A stretch of DNA of 5,836 nt from an uncultured Flavobacteriales bacterium (GCA_938003665.1 CALKYI010000411.1:1-5836), one strand, 5' to 3'. Numbered from the stretch's first letter, positions 1-5,836 are shown. Program-made: numbers and translations. Notes: generated from the letters alone by a model not told the origin.

Positions 1-3000
1 GACCGGGCAGGCCGTCTTCCGCGTACCGCGGATCGGGAATGTAGTCGAGCTTTTGCATGAAGGCGGCTTCGACGTGGATGCATCCGAACTCCTCTTTGAC
101 TACCCCGCGCACCAAGTAAATCCCGCGCCCGCGGAAGGCAAACTGCTTCAACGACGGGGGGAAGTGGACGGTGTCCAGCCACTGGCCTTCGACATCGACA
201 AAACACCCAAAACTCATGCGCTCCCGCCGGGCGGTGTGGGTTTCCTTGACGGTGACGAGGTACCCGACGACTTCGACCGTCCGCCCAATGCAGTCCGGCA
301 GCGCTTCGCTGCGTACGCCGCGCTCGGCAACGGCCTGGGCCTCGGGGGTCAGCAGCCGGAAGGGCGAGATCAGCGGGAACCCGAACAATTCGATCTGGTC
401 GAAGGCGACCTCGAGGTCGTTGGCCTCAAAGTGGGGCAGGGTGAACCGGGTGATGTCCGGCGTGAAGAGCGTGGCGTCGGTGGTTCCTTTTTGGGTGTGG
501 CCAAGCAGAAAATGCGCTTCCCACTGCAGCTGTTGAGGGTTCTTGCCGGTGAACCGAAACCCGCCGCACCGGATGATGAGCAGGCATTGCTCGAGGCCGA
601 GCCCGGTGCGCTCGATAACATCTTCCAGCGAAGTGTAGGCGCCGCCCTGTCGGCGCTCGTGCATGATGCGTGCGATGGTTTGGGCCTGGATGCCGCGGAC
701 GAGGTTGAAGCCCAACAAAATGGTGCGGCAATGCGGTTCCACACACGCTTCCCATCCTCCGCGGTTGATGCACGGGGCTTCGATGCGCCCTCCCACCATA
801 CGGGCTTCGTGCACGTAGAATTCCGTGCGGTAGAACCCGCCGAAGTTGTTGATGCACGCGGCCATGTACTCGATGGGCCAATGCGCTTTCAGGTACAGGC
901 TCTGGTAGCTTTCCACGGCGTACGAGGCGGAGTGGCCTTTGGCAAAGGCGTACCCTGCGAAGCTTTCCACTTGGCGCCAGACCTCTTCGACCAGCACCGG
1001 GTCCCGCCCACGTTCGACGGCCTTTTGGTGGAAGGCGTCCCGCGCTTTGGCAAACTCCTCCCGCGACCGGAACTTCCCGCTCATGCCGCGGCGCAGCACA
1101 TCGGCCTCACCGAGGTCGAGTCCGGCGAAGTGATGGGCCACCTTGATGACGTCCTCTTGGTACACCATTACGCCATACGTCTCCGGCATCAACTCGAGGA
1201 GGACCGGATGGGCGTCGTCGCGCCGTTCGGGGTGCCGGTGCCGCTCGATGTAGGCGCGCATCATGCCGCTGCGTGCGACGCCGGGTCGGATGACCGAACT
1301 CGCGGCGACGAGCCCGAGGTAGTTGTCGACGCGGAGTTTGCGCATCAGCATCCGCATGGCGGGTGATTCGACGTAGAAGCACCCGACTGCTAAGGCCTCC
1401 CGGAGCAGGTGTTGGATGCGCGGGTCGCGCTTGAACCGCGCCATGTCGTGGATGTCGATTTGGGCAGCGACCTGGGGCTGATGCTCGGCGATGAGGTCGA
1501 TGGTGTCGCGGATTTTGCCCAGCCCCCGCTGGCTGAGGATGTCGAATTTGTACAGGCCCACGTCTTCCGCGACGACCATGTCGAACTGCGTCGTGGGGAA
1601 GCCCTTGGGCGGCATGAACGTCCCGCCGAAATGGTGGATGGGCCGGTCGGCGATGAGGATGCCGCACGCGTGGATGGTCAGGGCGTTTGGGAAGTCTTGG
1701 AGGTAGCCGGCGTACCGCACCACGAGGGCCTCCATGTCGTCGGTGCCGGGCGGCAGGAGTTTGCCATCGGCGATCCGGTCGATGTCGTGTTTGGGCAGGC
1801 CGAAGACCTTTCCCAACTCCCGGATGACTGCGCGGTATTGGAAGGTGTTGTACGCTCCCACCAACGCCACGTGGGGGAACCGCTTGAAGATGTATTCCGT
1901 CACGTCGTCCCGATCGGTCCACGAGAAGTCGATGTCGAAGTCCGGCGGGTTCGTGCGGTACAGGTTGATGAACCGTTCAAAGTACAGGTCGAGTTCGATG
2001 GGGTCCACATCCGTGATGCGCAGCAGGTAGGCGACGAGGCTGTTGGCCCCGCTTCCGCGCCCCACATAAAAGTACCCGCGGCTGCGCGCGTAGCTGGTGA
2101 TGTCCCAATTGATGAGGAAATAGGCCAAATACCCCTGCTGCCGGATGACCGCCAACTCCATTTCCATCCGCTCCAGGACGTGTTCTTCGTGGTCGGGGTA
2201 GCGGTAAGCCAGCCCTTCTGCACACAGCGCTCGGATGAGCTGTTCGTCTTCGTCTTCCGAATCGGTGTAGGTGTGCTGGTTGTTGTGCGATCGGCCGTCC
2301 GGTGGGTCAGGCAATGCGATCTCGCACGCGTTGAGCAGGGCCTCGGCGCGTTCCACCCATTGGGGATACTCGGCAAAGGCCTGGTGAAAATCGGCGGGTG
2401 AAAGCAACCGGTCGTACGGGTGGCCGGTGGCGGTTTCGGGCAACTTACTGAGCAGCTCATTTCGCTCCACGGCCCGCAGGATGCGGTGGCAATTCCAATC
2501 GCGTTTGTGCCGGAACGTGAACGTGTGCAGGGCGATGAGCCGTTCGTGGGGCACATCGGCAGCGCCTTCGAGCAGGCGGAGTTCGGCCTGTTCCCATGGC
2601 CGCACGCCAATGTATTCGTTGGACCGGAGCGGGTGGCGTGTGTGCTTCCACCGTGCCCAGGGGTACACGATGAAGGTGTGTTCGAGTGCGGGTGCCACCG
2701 GTTCAAAGGACCGGTGCGCGTGCAGGTGGGCGTTGAGGTGTGCACACAGGTTGGCGTACCCGGTATTATTGCGGGCATAGCCGATGTAGAGGGGCGTTCC
2801 GGCGGGGTCGCGGTCGGTGGAAGCGTTGCGGAAATCGATGCCTACGACGGGACGAATCCCATACTCGGGGGCGTCGCGCACAAAGTCCCAGTGGGCGGAC
2901 GTCGCGTTGATGTCGGTCAGGGCCAACGCCGTGATCCCCGCGGTTTGGGCTTCGGCCAACAACTCGCGGGGCTGCATCAGCCCATAGCGCAGGCTGAACC

Positions 3001-3022
3001 AAGAGTGGCAATGCAGGTGCAT
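1..3022 (-). CDS. dnaE: Short DnaE-type DNA polymerase III alpha subunit (DnaE2-like, error-prone), C-terminus cut by window edge
   Basis: This C-family DNA polymerase is open from the ATG at 3022 to the window edge: 1007 codons, no stop. An in-frame TAA eight codons upstream fixes this as the first ATG. The PHP domain starts at residue 2 (HLHCHS, residues 2-7; LALTD at 33-37). The palm has VGRGSGANS (320-328), PDFDIDF (about 360-366) with the first catalytic Asp pair, and KFDIL with the third Asp at 494. YAFAKGHSASYA, a conserved C-family fingers motif, follows. A helix-hairpin-helix region comes next, then an OB-fold from about residue 905 to 1000, so the protein probably ends shortly outside the window. 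It would then be shorter than E. coli DnaE (1160 residues), lacking the long tau-binding tail, which fits an accessory DnaE2-like enzyme. It lies 21 nt after the SRAP gene and downstream of dinB, so a role in translesion synthesis is inferred. Family assignment is very secure; the DnaE2-type role is likely but unproven. Confidence 0.93.
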   Translation of the reverse strand, partial: MHLHCHSWFSLRYGLMQPRELLAEAQTAGITALALTDINATSAHWDFVRDAPEYGIRPVVGIDFRNASTDRDPAGTPLYIGYARNNTGYANLCAHLNAHLHAHRSFEPVAPALEHTFIVYPWARWKHTRHPLRSNEYIGVRPWEQAELRLLEGAADVPHERLIALHTFTFRHKRDWNCHRILRAVERNELLSKLPETATGHPYDRLLSPADFHQAFAEYPQWVERAEALLNACEIALPDPPDGRSHNNQHTYTDSEDEDEQLIRALCAEGLAYRYPDHEEHVLERMEMELAVIRQQGYLAYFLINWDITSYARSRGYFYVGRGSGANSLVAYLLRITDVDPIELDLYFERFINLYRTNPPDFDIDFSWTDRDDVTEYIFKRFPHVALVGAYNTFQYRAVIRELGKVFGLPKHDIDRIADGKLLPPGTDDMEALVVRYAGYLQDFPNALTIHACGILIADRPIHHFGGTFMPPKGFPTTQFDMVVAEDVGLYKFDILSQRGLGKIRDTIDLIAEHQPQVAAQIDIHDMARFKRDPRIQHLLREALAVGCFYVESPAMRMLMRKLRVDNYLGLVAASSVIRPGVARSGMMRAYIERHRHPERRDDAHPVLLELMPETYGVMVYQEDVIKVAHHFAGLDLGEADVLRRGMSGKFRSREEFAKARDAFHQKAVERGRDPVLVEEVWRQVESFAGYAFAKGHSASYAVESYQSLYLKAHWPIEYMAACINNFGGFYRTEFYVHEARMVGGRIEAPCINRGGWEACVEPHCRTILLGFNLVRGIQAQTIARIMHERRQGGAYTSLEDVIERTGLGLEQCLLIIRCGGFRFTGKNPQQLQWEAHFLLGHTQKGTTDATLFTPDITRFTLPHFEANDLEVAFDQIELFGFPLISPFRLLTPEAQAVAERGVRSEALPDCIGRTVEVVGYLVTVKETHTARRERMSFGCFVDVEGQWLDTVHFPPSLKQFAFRGRGIYLVRGVVKEEFGCIHVEAAFMQKLDYIPDPRYAEDGLPG

Positions 3023-3029
3023 GGAAAGA

Positions 3030-3040
3030 CCGGCTGCCGG
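3030..3040. repeat. Short GC inverted repeat CCGGC-T-GCCGG between SRAP gene and dnaE
   Basis: An 11-bp near-palindrome fills most of the 21-nt gap and ends eight bases before the dnaE ATG. As RNA it could form at most a four-pair stem with a three-base loop. It is not followed by a T-run and is too small for a terminator; any effect on dnaE translation is speculative. Confidence 0.25.
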
Positions 3041-3043
3041 GAA

Positions 3044-3880
3044 TTAAAAGAGGGAACCTTGTGCGCCTGGGGTGGAGGATTGGCGGTTGCGCGCCCGGGA
3101 CTCGCCCATGCCGAACATCTCCAGTTCCTGATGGATTTCGAAGCCGTGTTCCGGGTAAACGCGGGCGCCGGTGGGTTGGAGCAGGTCGGAACCGTTGGCG
3201 CGCGGGTCGCGGATGTTCGGGGAGATGGGGTAGGCGTTCAGTTTGGCAGCGGGGCAGGGCCGCAGCATTCCGGTGATGTCCGAGAGGGGTGTGGAGAGGT
3301 CGACCCACGCTTGCTCTTGTTCTTCGTCGAGCACGACGGGAGAGCGGTGGTGGCCGATGGCCTGCATGAGTTCGTTGGCGACGGTGGTCAGGATGGCAAA
3401 CGACCGGGTGATCTCGCCCGTGGCGGGGTTGGCCCATTCGTCCCAAATGCCCGCGAGGCCAAACGGTCGGCGGCCGTGCCGGGCGTACACGAGGTAGGGC
3501 TTGGTGAGTTTTTCCTGGCGCGGCCCCTCGATGAAGGCATCGGCGATGACGATGCATCGGCGATCGCGGATGGATTGGCGAAACATGGGCTTTTGAAGGA
3601 TGCCCATCGCCCCGGTGTACTCGGGCCGGTCCTCTTTGTTGTGGTCGCCCTCGGAGCGGGCGTTGATCATGTAGAACTGCTTTTTAGCCCACCGCGGAGT
3701 GAAACCAAACTGCTGCATCTGCAGGGTGCGCGGGCTGTCGCTGGCGATAACCGGCGCGGCCTCGCCGTGGCTGACGTTGGCGTTGGGGCGCCACTGATTA
3801 GACACGTCGGGTGCGGCCTGCACCTGGAAGCGGCTTTCGATGGTTTGAACGGTAGAGACGGTAACGTAGCGGCCACACAT
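3044..3880 (-). CDS. SOS response-associated peptidase (SRAP) family protein, YedK/HMCES-like abasic-site DNA-protein crosslinker
   Basis: SRAP proteins (E. coli YedK, human HMCES) recognise abasic sites in single-stranded DNA and form a thiazolidine crosslink through Cys2 after removal of Met1. This 278-residue protein begins MCGRYVT, which puts Cys2 in place and fixes the start. Conserved family features follow: FGFTPRWAK (58-66), MINARSE (71-77, with Asn73 and Arg75 at the DNA-binding positions), the P-x-FR block (98-101), ADAFIE with the active-site Glu118, GLAGIWDEW (141-149), FAILTT (161-166) and HHRSPVVL (177-184), where His177 aligns with the catalytic His. Deviations are Gly119 where YedK has the Trp of FYEW, and Ser180 where most have the Met of RMP. 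It is somewhat longer than YedK (about 220 residues), with an insertion around residues 78-97 and a C-terminal tail. The low-complexity tail (about 257-273) ends in QGSLF, resembling a sliding-clamp-binding motif. The gene lies 12 nt after dinB and 21 nt before dnaE. No Shine-Dalgarno sequence is visible. Confidence 0.95.
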   Translation of the reverse strand: MCGRYVTVSTVQTIESRFQVQAAPDVSNQWRPNANVSHGEAAPVIASDSPRTLQMQQFGFTPRWAKKQFYMINARSEGDHNKEDRPEYTGAMGILQKPMFRQSIRDRRCIVIADAFIEGPRQEKLTKPYLVYARHGRRPFGLAGIWDEWANPATGEITRSFAILTTVANELMQAIGHHRSPVVLDEEQEQAWVDLSTPLSDITGMLRPCPAAKLNAYPISPNIRDPRANGSDLLQPTGARVYPEHGFEIHQELEMFGMGESRARNRQSSTPGAQGSLF

Positions 3881-3892
3881 GATGCAATGAAT

Positions 3893-5125
3893 TTACTGAT
3901 GACGGTTGGCAAGAAGCAAGGGCGCATCGCCATTGAAGGGATTGGAGCGTCCGATGGTGCGCGCCTCCATCCCGGCGGCGGTGACGACACTGCGGTCGCC
4001 GTACTGGGACCGAATGCGGTCGAGGGCGCGGTAGAGTTCGAGGCGCTCATCCACATCGTCGAACAGGTCCATTTGGAACCCGCCTTCGACTAAGTGGCTG
4101 AAACGCACGCCGATGAGGCGGACCTGTACGCGGCGGTTGTACAGCTGATCGAAGAGGGACTTGACCTTGGGAATGAGCACGTGATCGGATGAGGAATAGG
4201 GAATGCGTGCTTGGAGGGACCGGGTGTCGAAGTCGGCGTAGCGCACCTTGACGGCGACGCAGGCGGTGAGCTTGCGCCCGCGCCGAAGCTGGTAGGCGAG
4301 GTTCTCGGTCATGGCGATGAGGATGCCTTTCAGTTTTTCGATGTCGGTGGTGTCCTTGGAAAAGGTGCGTTCGGTGGAGATGGATTTGCGCTCGTTGAAG
4401 GCGATGACCGGGCTGGGGTCGATGCCGTGGGCCTTGCGCCAAATGGCGGTGCCGTTTTGGCCGAGGACCTGCTCCATCAGTTCGATGGGCATTTCTTGGA
4501 CGGTCTGGATGCGCTTGACCCCGAGGTTGCGCAGCGTTTGGTAGGTCTGGGTGCCGACCATGGGGATTTTGCGAACGGAGAGTGGGGCGAGGAAGGGGCG
4601 CTCGGTACCGTGGTCGATTTTGAGGGTGCCGGAGGGCTTGGCTTGCCCGGTGGCCACCTTGCTGACGGTCTTGCTGGTGCTCATGCCAAATGAGATGGGC
4701 AAACCGGTCTCGCGGATGACCCGATCGCGCAGTTCCCGGGCGAATTGCCAACAGCCAAAGAACCGGTCCATGCCGCTGAGGTCGGCGTAGAACTCGTCGA
4801 TGGAGGTCTTCTCACAAACGGGAACGGCCTCTTGGACGATCTCGGTCACCGCGCGTGAATGCTTCATGTAGTTCATGGAGTTGCCGCGGATGACCAACGC
4901 TTCGGGGCACATCAACCGCGCTTGCCGCATGGGCATTCCCGAGTGCACGCCAAATGCGCGCGTCTCGTAGCTGCATGCCGCGACGACCCCGCGGTCACCG
5001 GTGCCGCCGATGAGGATGGGTTGGTGGGCAAGCCGCCGGTCCATGAGCCGTTCGACCGACACAAAAAAAGTATCGAGGTCCAAGTGCAAAATCGCACGGG
5101 CAGAAGGGGGCGGTGTTCCGTTCAT
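3893..5125 (-). CDS. dinB: DNA polymerase IV (DinB), Y-family translesion polymerase
   Basis: This 410-residue Y-family polymerase inserts nucleotides opposite damaged template bases. The palm/fingers begin at about residue 11: HLDLDTFF (14-21) holds catalytic Asp16 and the steric-gate Phe21, which excludes ribonucleotides. ACSYETRAFGVHSGM (50-64) is the nucleotide-binding block. SIDEFYADLSG (108-118) carries catalytic Asp110 and Glu111, and FGMSTSKTVSKVA (146-158) is the family GxSxNK-like motif. A thumb helix-hairpin-helix lies at about 187-205, and the little finger starts near KSISTERTF. QMDLF at 351-355 is a close match to the beta-clamp pentapeptide QL[S/D]LF. Unlike E. coli Pol IV, where the clamp motif is at the C-terminus, 55 residues follow, including RSNPFNGDAPLLLANR. 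All catalytic acidic residues are present, which argues against an ImuB-type inactive subunit. ATG at 5125 is the only plausible start ahead of the catalytic block. It is the first gene of the apparent three-gene operon, and no Shine-Dalgarno sequence is visible. Confidence 0.96.
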   Translation of the reverse strand: MNGTPPPSARAILHLDLDTFFVSVERLMDRRLAHQPILIGGTGDRGVVAACSYETRAFGVHSGMPMRQARLMCPEALVIRGNSMNYMKHSRAVTEIVQEAVPVCEKTSIDEFYADLSGMDRFFGCWQFARELRDRVIRETGLPISFGMSTSKTVSKVATGQAKPSGTLKIDHGTERPFLAPLSVRKIPMVGTQTYQTLRNLGVKRIQTVQEMPIELMEQVLGQNGTAIWRKAHGIDPSPVIAFNERKSISTERTFSKDTTDIEKLKGILIAMTENLAYQLRRGRKLTACVAVKVRYADFDTRSLQARIPYSSSDHVLIPKVKSLFDQLYNRRVQVRLIGVRFSHLVEGGFQMDLFDDVDERLELYRALDRIRSQYGDRSVVTAAGMEARTIGRSNPFNGDAPLLLANRHQ

Positions 5126-5131
5126 TTGAGC

Positions 5132-5150
5132 TTGCTAAAATAATGAGCAA
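5132..5150. promoter_or_regulatory. Dyad TTGCT-N9-AGCAA next to the dinB start, candidate operator
   Basis: A 5-bp inverted repeat (TTGCT at 5132-5136, AGCAA at 5146-5150) with a 9-bp AT-rich spacer ends six bases upstream of the dinB ATG. It overlaps the downstream copy of the direct repeat. It does not match the E. coli (CTGT-N8-ACAG) or Bacillus (GAAC-N4-GTTC) LexA boxes. An operator role is speculative. Confidence 0.3.
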
Positions 5151-5183
5151 AGCCAAAAATAAACGCAACCGAATGCTAAAATA
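5133..5183 (-). repeat. Perfect 10-bp direct repeat TGCTAAAATA (two copies, 41 bp apart)
   Basis: TGCTAAAATA occurs on the + strand at 5133-5142 and again at 5174-5183; as read for dinB it is TATTTTAGCA. The copies start 41 bp apart, close to four helical turns, and flank the candidate -7 box. The downstream copy ends seven bases before the dinB start codon. This arrangement fits paired binding sites for a regulator, but no regulator is visible to test it. Confidence 0.5.
5154..5161 (-). promoter_or_regulatory. Candidate Bacteroidota -7 box (TAnnTTTG)
   Basis: On the minus strand 5161-5154 reads TATTTTTG, an exact match to the TAnnTTTG -7 element known from Bacteroidota sigma factors. It would place a transcription start roughly 20-25 nt before the dinB ATG. 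No matching -33 TTTG element is visible at the usual distance, and the region is T-rich, so a chance match is quite possible. Confidence 0.3.
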
Positions 5184-5188
5184 TTTTA
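5177..5188. repeat. 12-bp perfect palindrome TAAAATATTTTA overlapping the protease stop codon
   Basis: TAAAATATTTTA is self-complementary over all 12 bases and includes the TAA stop of the protease gene (5186-5188). It overlaps the upstream copy of the direct repeat. It could be part of an operator or simply AT-rich composition; a stable RNA hairpin is unlikely because every pair is A-T and there is no loop. Confidence 0.35.
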
Positions 5189-5836
5189 CGGACAGCTGCC
5201 TCCAAAGGCTGAGAGCACCGCCAGAACGTCTTCTACATTGCTTGCGCCGTCTCCGTTGGCGTCTCCACTGCACCCGGTCAAGCACCCGAAATCAGCCAAG
5301 ATCAGGAGCAAATCCTGCACTTCGGTCAGGCCATTTCCGCTGAGATCGGTCAGGCAATAACAAGAAGCAGGGGCTGTGAATGCATCGGGAATGAACACGC
5401 TGCATTCCGGGTTGGCGGTGAAGCTGATGTCCAAATGCACCGATTGCCCATCCGATGGCAGGTTCGACAACACCAGGGTTTGGGGGCTTTCGCCGAGGGA
5501 GAACAGGTTGCCGTTGACCTGGATGAGGCCGGTGGGGGGCGGCGCTTGGTAGCTCAACACCAGCGCTTGGGTGTAGGTGTCCGAATCCGTGTTGCAGGCA
5601 CTTTGTTCCCCGATTTCCACTTCGAGGATTTGGCATCCGCCGATGACCCACCCCATGTCCACAAACATGCCCAACAAGGCGGGACCTGGGTTGTGGTTGG
5701 ATTCTGCGGTATTGAGCCCGGGGGTCATCAAGCTGTTGGGTGTTCCCGGGGCGTAGGTGGCCTCGTTCAGGTGCGAATAGCTCGAGCCGACTTGGTAATC
5801 CTCGGGAGCGTACAACCGCGGACGTCCTCCTCCGAC
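5186..5836 (-). CDS. Secreted leishmanolysin-like zincin metalloprotease fragment with dockerin-type C-terminal repeats (N-terminus outside window)
   Basis: The frame is open to the right window edge, and the 216 visible residues are the C-terminal part of a larger protein. Numbering from the edge, GSSYSHLNE (17-25) followed by NSLMTP (34-39) and VDMGW (59-63) matches the end of leishmanolysin-type (M8-like) catalytic domains. His22 would be the third zinc ligand and Met37 the Met-turn; the HExxH helix would lie upstream, outside the window. A beta-rich domain of about 95 residues follows (about 64-160, two Cys near its start). The tail holds two calcium-loop repeats about 28 residues apart: a degenerate one at 164-175 (DLSGNGLTEVQD) and a canonical one at 192-203 (DANGDGASNVED), flanked by cysteines, as in dockerin type I-like modules. 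The protein ends at TAA 13 residues after the second loop, with no obvious type IX secretion sorting domain. A secreted, calcium-stabilised location is inferred. It is probably unrelated to the repair genes downstream. Confidence 0.75.
   Translation of the reverse strand, partial: VGGGRPRLYAPEDYQVGSSYSHLNEATYAPGTPNSLMTPGLNTAESNHNPGPALLGMFVDMGWVIGGCQILEVEIGEQSACNTDSDTYTQALVLSYQAPPPTGLIQVNGNLFSLGESPQTLVLSNLPSDGQSVHLDISFTANPECSVFIPDAFTAPASCYCLTDLSGNGLTEVQDLLLILADFGCLTGCSGDANGDGASNVEDVLAVLSAFGGSCP

Larger units (their letters stand above)
1..5125 (-). other. Probable dinB-SRAP-dnaE operon (translesion synthesis / abasic-site tolerance cassette)
   Basis: The three genes have the same orientation and are separated by 12 nt (dinB to SRAP) and 21 nt (SRAP to dnaE), with no terminator-like stem and T-run between them. 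Association of SRAP genes with SOS-linked polymerases (DinB, ImuB, DnaE2) is established in comparative genomics. Co-transcription here is inferred from spacing only. No lexA, imuA or recA-like gene is visible in the window. Confidence 0.8.
5126..5185 (-). promoter_or_regulatory. AT-rich promoter/operator region upstream of dinB
   Basis: This 60-bp gap between the protease stop codon and the dinB ATG is sharply AT-rich compared with the high-GC coding sequence on both sides. It is the only non-coding stretch here long enough for a promoter. It carries a direct repeat, a dyad and part of a palindrome, annotated separately. No Shine-Dalgarno sequence precedes the dinB ATG; the bases just before it are AAGCTCAA. 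The role is inferred from position and composition. Confidence 0.6.

Noticed and set aside
53..1366. 437-codon open frame on the + strand
   Set aside because: Antisense to the fingers, helix-hairpin-helix and OB-fold parts of dnaE; composition is typical of an antisense shadow and no family is recognisable.
1409..2401. 330-codon open frame on the + strand
   Set aside because: Antisense to the DnaE palm with its catalytic motifs; no independent coding evidence.
1107..2778. Minus-strand frames at 1107-1922 and 1900-2778
   Set aside because: They are in other frames within dnaE, have Arg/Pro/Thr/Ser-rich low-complexity translations, and the true dnaE frame is uninterrupted across both.
2420..4093. 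557-codon open frame on the + strand
   Set aside because: It lies antisense to dnaE, the whole SRAP gene and the end of dinB, crossing gene boundaries. Its translation has no recognisable motif, while the minus strand shows clear family motifs throughout. Long antisense frames are expected opposite high-GC3 genes.
3893..5125. Y-family gene as an ImuB-type non-catalytic subunit
   Set aside because: Asp16, Asp110, Glu111 and the steric-gate Phe21 are all present, so it is an active DinB-type polymerase.
5126..5185. Classical LexA box upstream of dinB
   Set aside because: Neither CTGT-N8-ACAG nor GAAC-N4-GTTC occurs here; only lineage-specific or unknown operators remain possible.
5126..5185. 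Intrinsic terminator after the protease gene
   Set aside because: The only palindrome (5177-5188) is all A-T with no loop and no GC stem, so it does not look like an intrinsic terminator.
5813..5815. TTG at 5815 as start codon of the protease-like gene
   Set aside because: The frame stays open to the window edge and the residues upstream of the TTG (GRPRLYAP) fit the family, so the gene continues outside the window and TTG is an internal Leu.
1..5836. tRNA, rRNA, CRISPR array or insertion sequence
   Set aside because: Coding genes cover all but about 90 bases, and no repeat-spacer pattern, terminal inverted repeats, transposase or structural RNA was seen.

Overview
The window is one block of four genes, all on the minus strand, so transcription runs from high to low coordinates. 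GC content is high (about 60% by eye). The genes lack Shine-Dalgarno sequences. The one AT-rich gap holds a TAnnTTTG-like box, and the upstream gene encodes a secreted protein with a Cys-rich, dockerin-like tail. Together these suggest a high-GC member of the Bacteroidota, perhaps a Flavobacteriales-like environmental lineage. This placement is inference and no marker gene confirms it.

Layout in transcription order: (1) 5836-5186, the C-terminal 216 residues of a secreted leishmanolysin-like (zincin) protein ending in two dockerin-type calcium loops. (2) 5185-5126, a 60-bp AT-rich gap with a perfect 10-bp direct repeat, a dyad and a 12-bp palindrome, the likely promoter/operator region. (3) 5125-3893, dinB, a catalytically intact Y-family translesion polymerase. 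(4) 3880-3044, an SRAP-family protein (YedK/HMCES family, abasic-site shield). (5) 3022 to the left window edge, a short DnaE-type polymerase III alpha subunit, open for 1007 codons with its C-terminal end outside the window.

Genes 3-5 are separated by only 12 and 21 nt and look like one operon: a DNA-damage-tolerance cassette pairing a Y-family polymerase, an abasic-site cross-linking protein and an accessory C-family polymerase. It resembles the imuA-imuB-dnaE2 mutasome in logic, but here the Y-family member keeps its catalytic residues, no imuA is visible, and an SRAP gene lies in the middle. The most interesting observation is that DinB (QMDLF) and the very C-terminus of the SRAP protein (QGSLF) both carry sliding-clamp-binding-like pentapeptides, with weaker candidates in DnaE (DATLF, QIELF). 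This suggests the products are brought to the same beta clamp. All other long open frames in the window are antisense or shifted shadows of these high-GC genes.
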